From a bacterium UBA1790 (GTDB taxonomy: Bacteria; Bacteroidota; Bacteroidia; Bacteroidales; Muribaculaceae), in NCBI GenBank assembly GCA_002314465.1, contig DCGA01000091.1, positions 1 through 5,236 on the forward strand: a stretch of DNA of 5,236 nucleotides, in the 5' to 3' direction. A program made the position numbers and the translations under genes. The notes below the pieces were generated by a model, which saw only the letters and a program-made list of their open reading frames with translations, made no database searches and was not told the DNA's origin. Below are positions 1 to 4,427 of the stretch, piece by piece (position 1 is the stretch's first letter; every line of letters starts with the position of its first letter).

Positions 1-150
1 ACCCTCGGCGTATTTGTTGGTGAGGCAGCTGCCCATGGCTTGCATTACCTGAGGGCTAACGAAGTTCTCGCTCGCGATGAGCTCGATACCTTGCTGCTGA
101 CGCTGTCTTTCTTTCTCGATGATGTCAAATAATAATTTGTCTTGTTCCAT
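1..150 (-). CDS. glyA: Serine hydroxymethyltransferase, N-terminal fragment (cut by window edge)
   Basis: The 50 codons present read [20 protein letters not shown] at the N-terminus, followed by the family signature [20 protein letters not shown] and then [10 protein letters not shown] at the window edge. The IASENF...[16 protein letters not shown] block is diagnostic of bacterial GlyA. The enzyme is a cytosolic PLP protein that interconverts serine and glycine while loading one-carbon units onto tetrahydrofolate, feeding purine, thymidylate and methionine synthesis. The PLP lysine and most of the roughly 425-residue protein lie outside the window. The ATG at 148-150 is the natural start: it gives the usual N-terminal length and lies about 35 nt downstream of a good Bacteroidota promoter. 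No Shine-Dalgarno is visible; the upstream DNA is AT-rich, as usual in this phylum. glyA follows the pyrB-pyrI-flavin reductase operon in the same direction but has its own promoter. Confidence 0.96.
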   Translation of the reverse strand, partial: MEQDKLLFDIIEKERQRQQQGIELIASENFVSPQVMQAMGSCLTNKYAEG

Positions 151-184
151 ATTAGAATTTAATGTTGTATAGAAGGTTATTGTG

Positions 185-216
185 CAAAGGTAGTACAAAT
201 AAACCCTCTAAGCAAG
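185..216 (-). promoter_or_regulatory. Promoter of glyA (Bacteroidota -33/-7 type)
   Basis: Read on the minus strand, TACCTTTG at 192-185 matches the Bacteroidota -7 consensus TAnnTTTG. A TTG at 215-213 lies 20 nt upstream, the spacing expected for the -33 element. Transcription should start near 181-177, giving a glyA 5' UTR of roughly 30 nt. This is the best-formed promoter in the window because both elements are present. It lies between the flavin reductase stop codon (220-222) and glyA, so glyA can be expressed independently of the pyrimidine operon. I see no convincing terminator between the two genes, so some readthrough from upstream is also possible. Confidence 0.8.
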
Positions 217-219
217 TTT

Positions 220-792
220 TTATTTCGTTTTTTTCTTACGCACTGTCCATCCGAAGTGACCCAATTCTTCGCCCAGCGTGTAATAGTGTCCGTGACAGTA
301 GGTTATAAGGTCGGCTTTCTTCAGGTCAAGTGCTCCGGTTTCGGGGTCGAGGTATTTTTCGTCGACGATGACGTTGACCACCTCGGCAAGGAACATATCG
401 TGTGTGCCCAGGCGTAGGATGTCGCGCACGCGGCACTCAATGCTAAGCGGTGCCTCCTCGATGTAGGGCGCATCTACCGTGCGACCCTTTACCGGGGTGA
501 GTTTCATCTCCTCCCACTTGTTGCAGTCGCGTCCCGAGCGCACTCCGCACCAGTCGGTGGCGCGTGCCAGGGCTCGGTTGGTGAGGTTGAGCGTAAAAGC
601 CATGTTTTTCTCCACGATGTCGTGGCTGTGGCGCTCGCGGCGTATCGACACGTAGGTCATCGCCGGGTCGCTGCATATTGTACCCGTCCATGCAGCGGTA
701 AACATGTTATACTCTTCGGGCGTAGAACCGCAACTCACCAGCAGTGCCGGCAAGGGGTAAACCATTGTGCCCGGTCTCCAGTTCTGTTTCAT
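220..792 (-). CDS. Flavin reductase-like domain protein (FMN-binding split-barrel, flavoredoxin-like)
   Basis: This 190-residue protein has the pattern of the flavin reductase-like domain (Pfam Flavin_Reduct). It has an N-terminal strand with [12 protein letters not shown] (11-22), the flavin-contact region [28 protein letters not shown] (29-56, N29, T32, W35 and R51-R54 typical), and the late strand [17 protein letters not shown] (129-145). The C-terminus is strongly basic (RKKKTK). Relatives bind FMN and act as NAD(P)H:flavin oxidoreductases or flavoredoxins in the cytosol; the substrate of this one cannot be read from sequence. Its ATG (792-790) overlaps the pyrI TGA (791-789) as ATGA, so it is almost certainly cotranscribed with pyrBI and translationally coupled to pyrI. 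A role linked to pyrimidine metabolism is only inference from position. Possible electron-transfer partners such as dihydroorotate dehydrogenase are not in the window. Confidence 0.9.
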   Translation of the reverse strand: MKQNWRPGTMVYPLPALLVSCGSTPEEYNMFTAAWTGTICSDPAMTYVSIRRERHSHDIVEKNMAFTLNLTNRALARATDWCGVRSGRDCNKWEEMKLTPVKGRTVDAPYIEEAPLSIECRVRDILRLGTHDMFLAEVVNVIVDEKYLDPETGALDLKKADLITYCHGHYYTLGEELGHFGWTVRKKKTK

Positions 793-1244
793 TTAAGGGT
801 GATTTCTTTCTGGTGAACTGTGCACTCGCAGTGGTGGCAGCGCAGAGTGATATTGCTGCGGTCAACCACATGGAAGTGGGTGCGCATGGGCTCGTTGTTG
901 CTTATGCACTTGGGGTTGTTGCACTTCACGATATTGAACAGTTCATCGGGTACCTCAACCTCATGCTTGTCTACCACCTCGTAGTCGCGAATCACGTTGA
1001 TTATTGCGGTGGGAGCAATCACGGCGATGCGGTTGAGTGTTTCCTCGGGGAAGGTTACGTCGGCAATCTTGATGATGCCTTTCTTGCCCATGTGCACGCT
1101 GTCGAGGTTAAAGCCTATGGTGATGCTGTTGGGCAGGTCTTTGAGGCCGAGCAGGGTTACTACCTTAAATAATGACTCGCTGGGAATATGGTCAATTACG
1201 GTGCCGTTCTTCAGTGCGGCTACTGCAAGTTCTTTCTTTTCCAT
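789..1244 (-). CDS. pyrI: Aspartate carbamoyltransferase regulatory chain
   Basis: The 151-residue product matches the usual PyrI length (about 153). The N-terminal allosteric domain (about 1-100) carries the conserved [15 protein letters not shown] (9-23), containing the region that binds CTP/ATP in the E. coli protein, and ITIGFNLDS (41-49). The C-terminal zinc domain has four cysteines, C108, C113, C136 and C139, in the C-x4-C...C-x2-C spacing needed to hold zinc and contact the catalytic chain. PyrI has no catalytic activity. It assembles with PyrB into the c6r6 holoenzyme and transmits inhibition by CTP (and UTP) and activation by ATP. The gene begins 31 bp after the pyrB stop codon and overlaps the next gene by 4 bp, so pyrB-pyrI-flavin reductase form one operon. 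All key residues appear intact, so allosteric control of ATCase should be functional. Confidence 0.97.
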   Translation of the reverse strand: MEKKELAVAALKNGTVIDHIPSESLFKVVTLLGLKDLPNSITIGFNLDSVHMGKKGIIKIADVTFPEETLNRIAVIAPTAIINVIRDYEVVDKHEVEVPDELFNIVKCNNPKCISNNEPMRTHFHVVDRSNITLRCHHCECTVHQKEITLK

Positions 1245-1275
1245 TTTAATAAAGCGTTATACTTTTTAATACATA

Positions 1276-2187
1276 TCAACCTTCGATACCGAGTGCTCGG
1301 CATATAATCGCCTGGCGTGCAAACAAGCCGTTCTTTGCCTGCTGGAAGTAGTAAGCCTTGGGGCTGTCGTCCACGTCTTGGGTAATCTCGGTGATGCGGG
1401 GCAGCGGGTGCAGCACGCGCAGGTTGTCCTTGCTGTTGTCGAGCATAGATGCACGCAGGGTGTAAAGGCTCTTCACACGCTCATATTCCATGAGGTCGCT
1501 GAAGCGTTCGCGCTGCACGCGTGTCATGTACAGGATATCGGTTTGGTTGATGATGTCCTCGTCAAACTCGGTGGTCTCGGTGTATTTGATGCCCAGTTTG
1601 TCGCAGAAGTCCTTGTACTGCTTGGGCATCTTCAGTTCGTCGCAAGCCACAAAGTTGAAAGTGGGGTTGAAGTATTGCATTGCCTCGAGCAGAGAGTGTA
1701 CTGTGCGGCCATACTTGAGGTCGCCCACCATAGTGATTGTAAGGTCGTTGAGACGGCCTTGTGTCTTGTAGATGCTATAGAGGTCGAGCATAGTCTGTGA
1801 GGGATGCTGGTTGGCTCCGTCACCGGCATTGATGATGGGCACAGGCGAAATCTCGCTTGCATAGCGTGCAGCGCCTTCCAGGTAGTGGCGCATCACGATA
1901 AGGTCGGCATAGTTGCTCACCATCATGATAGTATCCTTGAGTGTCTCGCCCTTGCTCTGGCTACTGGTCTTTGCGTCGCTAAAGCCTATCACACGGCCGC
2001 CCAGGCGGTTTACTGCGGTTTCAAAACTCAGGCGGGTACGTGTTGAGGGTTCAAAGAACAGCGTTGCGACAACCTTACCCTCGAGAAGGCGCTGGTTGGG
2101 CTGTTTTTCAAACTCTCCCGCTCTTTCAAGCAAGGCCAGAATCTCCTCCTTGCTCAGGTCCGAAATTGATACTAAACTCTTTGTCAT
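1276..2187 (-). CDS. pyrB: Aspartate carbamoyltransferase catalytic chain
   Basis: PyrB condenses carbamoyl phosphate and L-aspartate to carbamoyl aspartate, the committed step of cytosolic de novo pyrimidine synthesis. The 303-residue protein (E. coli 311) has all the expected motifs: the carbamoyl-phosphate loop [13 protein letters not shown] (44-56, with S48, R50, T51 and R52), SKGETL (78-83, K79 corresponding to the mobile active-site lysine of the neighbouring subunit), HPSQ (128-131), the aspartate-binding R223-x-Q225, and HPLPR (260-264). That the neighbouring gene is pyrI confirms ATCase rather than ornithine carbamoyltransferase. The ATG at 2187-2185 is the first start in frame and gives a family-typical N-terminus, [12 protein letters not shown]. 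Expression is probably controlled by the attenuator ending about 30 nt upstream. No Shine-Dalgarno is visible in the AT-rich stretch before the start. Confidence 0.98.
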   Translation of the reverse strand: MTKSLVSISDLSKEEILALLERAGEFEKQPNQRLLEGKVVATLFFEPSTRTRLSFETAVNRLGGRVIGFSDAKTSSQSKGETLKDTIMMVSNYADLIVMRHYLEGAARYASEISPVPIINAGDGANQHPSQTMLDLYSIYKTQGRLNDLTITMVGDLKYGRTVHSLLEAMQYFNPTFNFVACDELKMPKQYKDFCDKLGIKYTETTEFDEDIINQTDILYMTRVQRERFSDLMEYERVKSLYTLRASMLDNSKDNLRVLHPLPRITEITQDVDDSPKAYYFQQAKNGLFARQAIICRALGIEG

Positions 2188-2217
2188 CGTCTTATTGTAT
2201 ATTTACGTTATAGCAAT

Positions 2218-2257
2218 AAAAAAAAGCCAATCACAACACAATGGTTGGGATAGGCTT
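2218..2257 (-). terminator. Leader intrinsic terminator (putative pyrB attenuator)
   Basis: On the minus strand a hairpin spans 2257-2224. AAGCC pairs with GGCTT, ATC with GAT, and CAAC with GTTG, separated by two single-base internal mismatches (T/T and C/T), with a 6-nt CATTGT loop. The 3' arm runs straight into a uridine tract; the run of A on the plus strand is 2218-2225, with the last two inside the stem. There is no comparable T tract on the plus-strand side, so it works only toward pyrB. It lies after the promoter and before pyrB, within the operon's own leader, so it is more likely a conditional attenuator than the end of an upstream gene. The upstream DJ-1/S41 unit already has its own terminator at 2449-2478. 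The first stem base overlaps the leader ORF stop codon. Confidence 0.85.
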
Positions 2258-2358
2258 CACTCTCTGCGACTACGATGCGGCTGCGGGCAGCGCTGAGGCT
2301 GCATGCAGATGTGAGCAGTTAACTCACTGTAGCCAGTATGAAACGCGAATGTTTTCAT
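2257..2358 (-). CDS. Putative 33-residue leader peptide of the pyrB operon
   Basis: An ATG at 2358-2356 opens an uninterrupted 33-codon frame ending at TGA 2259-2257. The peptide begins MKTFAFHTGYSEL and ends PHRSRRE. Its second half is rich in Cys, Gln, Pro and Arg (four Arg, at 23, 29, 31 and 32), with no transmembrane segment or signal peptide. The start lies only about 4-8 nt after the predicted transcription start, so the message would be leaderless or nearly so. The stop codon overlaps the first base of the attenuator hairpin, so a ribosome reaching the end would physically cover the 5' arm. This geometry, more than the sequence, argues for a regulatory leader peptide like enterobacterial PyrL, to which it shows no evident similarity. 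The frame could be accidental (102 bp). Conservation of the reading frame upstream of pyrB in relatives would decide. Confidence 0.62.
   Translation of the reverse strand: MKTFAFHTGYSELTAHICMQPQRCPQPHRSRRE
2287..2327 (-). other. Small RNA hairpins inside the pyrB leader
   Basis: Two short inverted repeats lie in the middle of the leader transcript. One pairs GTGAG with CTCAC across 2327-2311 (7-nt loop). The other pairs GCAGC with GCTGC across 2302-2287 (6-nt loop, GC-rich). The second could instead form a competing GCTG/CAGC hairpin with bases 2291-2280. They end 30 nt or more before the terminator and do not share bases with it, so they are candidates for RNA-polymerase pause hairpins rather than for a classical antiterminator. 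Short stems of this size also occur by chance. Confidence 0.35.
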
Positions 2359-2365
2359 AACACTG
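2334..2365 (-). other. Inverted repeat covering the leader-peptide start codon
   Basis: On the minus strand CAGT (2365-2362) pairs with ACTG (2337-2334), and ATGAAA (2358-2353) pairs with TTTCAT (2343-2338), with a 3-nt bulge and a loop containing ATTCGC. The pairing buries the leader ATG itself. If formed in the RNA it would restrict initiation on a nearly leaderless transcript, but the outer CAGT may be at or before the transcription start, so only the inner 6-bp stem may exist in RNA. It could alternatively be a DNA operator beside the -7 box. Confidence 0.35.
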
Positions 2366-2373
2366 CAAAGGTA
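2366..2373 (-). promoter_or_regulatory. Promoter -7 element of the pyrB-pyrI-flavin reductase operon
   Basis: TACCTTTG on the minus strand is a full match to the Bacteroidota TAnnTTTG -7 motif and continues as TACCTTTGCA, identical to the other two promoters in the window. The preceding bases are T-rich (seven T at 2381-2375). I do not see a clear TTG at the -33 spacing; the best bases there are in GATGTCG. Expected initiation is near 2363-2360, only a few bases before the leader ATG. The element lies downstream of the S41/DJ-1 terminator, so it is the first promoter for the pyr operon. Confidence 0.72.
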
Positions 2374-2444
2374 CAAAAAAATCTGTTATCTCACGACATC
2401 TTATGGCAAAAAGAATGCAAACGGGCTTTATATTGGTTGATAAA

Positions 2445-2481
2445 AGTACACGGGGCAACCTTGAGTGGTTGTCCCGTGACT
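2445..2481 (-). terminator. Intrinsic terminator of the S41/DJ-1 unit
   Basis: CACGGGGCAACC (2449-2460) and GGTTGTCCCGTG (2467-2478) form a 12-bp stem with one G-U type pair and a 6-nt loop. Three more outer pairs (2445-2447 with 2479-2481) form across a single bulged base. On the minus strand it is followed by TACTTTTATC, a short T tract, and it begins about 20 nt after the DJ-1 stop codon. The plus-strand side lacks a T run, so it serves the minus-strand genes. It insulates the pyr operon promoter, which lies some 70 nt further on. Confidence 0.82.
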
Positions 2482-2500
2482 ATTGTGTGTGTGATTGGTT

Positions 2501-3121
2501 TTATTTTCCTCCGTACATTGCCATTATCTCGCACATTCCCATCTTGAAGAACATGTGATAACGGTCAATCATTTCGGGTGTGTCGTTCTCGAGTAGGCGC
2601 AGCATTTCCACAGCAAAGTCGAGGTAGCCTGTGCCGTTGGCAGTGACGATGTTGCCGTCGGTTACAGCCTGTGCGTTTACATATCCTGCCTCGTTGGTGT
2701 AGTTGTCACCGCCCCACAGTTTCAGTTGGTCAAGTCCGTTGCCGGTGTGCTTGATGCCGTTAAGGAACCCCTTGGAAGCCATCCACGATGCGGCATTGCA
2801 TATTGCTCCCACGGGTACTCCGCGCATGACGGCATTGGCAACTATGGTCGTAACCTTGTCGGCATTGGGAGCCTGCCAACCGTAACCGCCTATCAGTACT
2901 ATGGCGGCGTAGTCGGCGGGAATGGTGTCGAATGTGTAGTCGGGCATCATCTTGAAGCCGCTTATGGAGTTGACGGGCGCCATGGTGGCGGCAACAATCT
3001 TGTTGGCATACTTGGGATTCTGGCGCAGACCCACCTCATCGGTAGTTATGGCTTGGGCCAGAAAAGGTATCTCGTGGTCGGCATAGTTGTCGAGCAGTAT
3101 GTATAGAATCTCCTTCATCAT
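2501..3121 (-). CDS. DJ-1/PfpI family protein (class I glutamine amidotransferase-like fold)
   Basis: The 206-residue protein has the Rossmann-like DJ-1/PfpI layout. It has an N-terminal strand EILYILLDNYADHE (4-17) with an acidic residue near position 17, where DJ-1 relatives place their active-site Glu, then IVLIGGYGW (74-82), then the nucleophile elbow PVGAICNAASWMA (103-115) with C108 as predicted nucleophile. H125 (IKHTGN) follows as in relatives. The family includes deglycase/chaperone-like proteins, isonitrile hydratases, amidases and regulators; the exact activity cannot be assigned. No signal peptide, so cytosolic. Its ATG (3121-3119) directly follows the TAA of the S41 gene with no spacer, indicating one operon and probably reinitiation. 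The second ATG (3118-3116) would shorten the protein by one residue and cannot be excluded. A strong hairpin terminator follows the stop. Confidence 0.9.
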   Translation of the reverse strand: MMKEILYILLDNYADHEIPFLAQAITTDEVGLRQNPKYANKIVAATMAPVNSISGFKMMPDYTFDTIPADYAAIVLIGGYGWQAPNADKVTTIVANAVMRGVPVGAICNAASWMASKGFLNGIKHTGNGLDQLKLWGGDNYTNEAGYVNAQAVTDGNIVTANGTGYLDFAVEMLRLLENDTPEMIDRYHMFFKMGMCEIMAMYGGK

Positions 3122-4270
3122 TTATTTTTTGCAATAGTTGTCAATGATGTATTTCCATGCGGCATCTTTATCGGTGAGGTCGAGTTTCACGTCGGGCTCC
3201 AGGGTTGCGTCCTCTTCTACAGTCTTGTCGGGGCGAACGAAGTACTTGCTGCTTATTGTGCCCACAATGTTGGTGTTGGGGAGGCGGTAGGGTAAGATTT
3301 CGCCGTAGTGCGAGGGAGAATAGGTTGATGTTGCGCCTATGATAGTGCCTATGTTGTTGTCGCGCGCCATGGTCATGAGCATGCCGGCGCTGCTATAGGT
3401 CTTGGCACTCTGAACGAACACCACCTTGCCCTCATATACCTTGGGCTGCACGAAACTTGCATCGGGTTTGCCCTGTGGCATGGGGTATAGTTCGTCTATG
3501 TGTCCGTCGCCCTCCCAACTCTTCTTGGCAATGGCGATACGGGGGTTGAATGTTCCCATAAAGTTGGAGAAACGTATGAAAGATGAGAACTGCTTCATGT
3601 CGGCATATGCCTTGAGGTGAATGAGTAACTCATCGCACAGCATGCTGCTTCCGCCGTTGTTGTATTGTGCGTCGACAACAAGTGTCTTGATGCCAAGTGA
3701 GTCGATCTTGCCGAACATCTCGTCGAGCATCATGTCCCAGCGGGGGAGTGCCTCGTTGCGCATGGTGCGTGCGTCGACACACTGGTTAAACTGCAGGTAG
3801 CACAGCGAGTGCTCGGCTACGATTTCGTAGTGGAACAAGTCGTCCTTGCGCGACATGATGTGGTCGCCCTTCTCGCTTTCGGCTTCTTTGGCCATCTCGG
3901 CGGCCTTCTTTGCCTTGAGTTCGGCAAGTCGTGTGAGGTCTATCACGTCGGTGTGCTTGTCGTGCAGTCGTCCGATGGTGTTAACGAGAATCTTCACAAA
4001 GTCGGAGTCACTCTGGCACTTGCCGCACTCGGCGAGCAGCGCGTCTTGCTTAGCCATGAGCGAATCCCTGCGTTCTTTCTTAATATAATAAGGATGAGTG
4101 TCGGCAAGCATGTCGACAAAAAGCATCACGTCCTTCTGATACTTGTTCCCGTTAGTGTATTTTTGGTTTGTTTGGAACACCGAGTCGTTAAGAGCCTTGA
4201 ATTGTTCCAGAGTTTGTGCGTGTGAAATGGTGAAACACATCACCATGAGTGTAATAAAAAATTTTTTCAT
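3122..4270 (-). CDS. Exported S41 family peptidase-like protein
   Basis: With the start at 4270 the protein has 382 residues and opens with a signal peptide, MKKFFITLMVMCFTISHA, with a likely cut before QT (18/19), so it should be periplasmic or secreted. The mature part resembles the S41 (tail-specific/tricorn-type) fold: IGRLHDKHTDV (99-109, H103/H106), the strand VVDAQYNNGGSS (198-209, a D-x-R-x-N-x-GG variant), VFVQSAKTYSSAGM (284-297, S294 the predicted nucleophile), and EPDVKLDL (358-365) near the end. No PDZ domain is evident. No lysine sits at the Ser+25 position of CtpA-type Ser/Lys dyads, so it is either tricorn-like or inactive. A charged Lys/Glu segment (117-136) looks like a surface insertion. 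The frame stays open upstream to an ATG at 4414, but that extension contains the promoter and the recG terminator, so I reject it. It is cotranscribed with the DJ-1 gene. Substrate unknown. Confidence 0.87.
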   Translation of the reverse strand: MKKFFITLMVMCFTISHAQTLEQFKALNDSVFQTNQKYTNGNKYQKDVMLFVDMLADTHPYYIKKERRDSLMAKQDALLAECGKCQSDSDFVKILVNTIGRLHDKHTDVIDLTRLAELKAKKAAEMAKEAESEKGDHIMSRKDDLFHYEIVAEHSLCYLQFNQCVDARTMRNEALPRWDMMLDEMFGKIDSLGIKTLVVDAQYNNGGSSMLCDELLIHLKAYADMKQFSSFIRFSNFMGTFNPRIAIAKKSWEGDGHIDELYPMPQGKPDASFVQPKVYEGKVVFVQSAKTYSSAGMLMTMARDNNIGTIIGATSTYSPSHYGEILPYRLPNTNIVGTISSKYFVRPDKTVEEDATLEPDVKLDLTDKDAAWKYIIDNYCKK

Positions 4271-4293
4271 CTCTTTAATATTGTTTGTGGGTG

Positions 4294-4301
4294 CAAAGGT
4301 A
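4294..4301 (-). promoter_or_regulatory. Promoter -7 element of the S41/DJ-1 unit
   Basis: TACCTTTG on the minus strand matches the Bacteroidota -7 consensus, again within the longer TACCTTTGCA. Initiation is expected about 4290-4287, giving a 5' UTR of about 20 nt to the ATG at 4270. A clear -33 TTG is not at the expected spacing; there is a run of eight T at 4334-4327. The position fixes the gene start: any start upstream of about 4290 would not be on this transcript. Confidence 0.72.
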
Positions 4302-4356
4302 CTGTAATATCCGTTGATGGGTTTGTAAAAAAAAGACATTATACAATCCCTCCTGC

Positions 4357-4404
4357 AAAAAACATACCAAAACAGGACAAATCGTATTATGCGATTTGCC
4401 CTGT
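4357..4404 (-). terminator. Intrinsic terminator downstream of recG
   Basis: On the minus strand ACAGGGCAAATCG (4404-4392) pairs with CGATTTGTCCTGT (4384-4372) over 13 bp including one G-U, with a 7-nt loop. It is followed by TTTTGG and then a second run of six T (4362-4357). The stem starts 23 bp after the recG stop codon. On the plus strand the G-U becomes an A/C mismatch and no T tract follows, so the orientation is clear. Confidence 0.85.
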
Positions 4405-4427
4405 ACCATTGCATTCTAAGTATTGTT

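Noticed and set aside
744..1172. Plus-strand open frame of 142 codons opposite pyrI and the flavin reductase gene
   Set aside because: It lies antisense to two well-recognised genes, its translation resembles no known family, and no promoter precedes it; it is a shadow frame.
2224..2257. The pyrB leader hairpin as a plain terminator for the upstream S41/DJ-1 unit
   Set aside because: That unit already has a strong terminator at 2445-2481, and the pyr promoter lies between the two hairpins, so the second one acts on the pyr transcript.
2280..2365. Riboswitch or PyrR-binding antiterminator in the pyrB leader
   Set aside because: I see no recognisable conserved riboswitch core or PyrR-type anti-antiterminator loop, and no leader segment convincingly complementary to the terminator 5' arm; the ORF-stop/hairpin overlap favours ribosome-mediated control.
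2338..2547. Plus-strand open frame of 69 codons across the intergenic region
   Set aside because: It runs through the pyr promoter and the 2449-2478 terminator hairpin and into the end of the DJ-1 gene, with no plus-strand promoter visible.
2726..3106. Plus-strand open frame of 126 codons opposite the DJ-1 gene
   Set aside because: Gly/Val-rich translation typical of a complementary strand of a coding gene; the minus frame contains the nucleophile elbow and is clearly the gene.
3809..4225. Plus-strand open frame of 138 codons opposite the S41 gene
   Set aside because: Antisense to a gene with clear family motifs and a signal peptide; composition is as expected from a complementary frame.
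4271..4414. N-terminal extension of the S41 gene to the ATG at 4414
   Set aside because: The segment contains the recG terminator and the -7 promoter element, and it would place an unrelated sequence before a good signal peptide.
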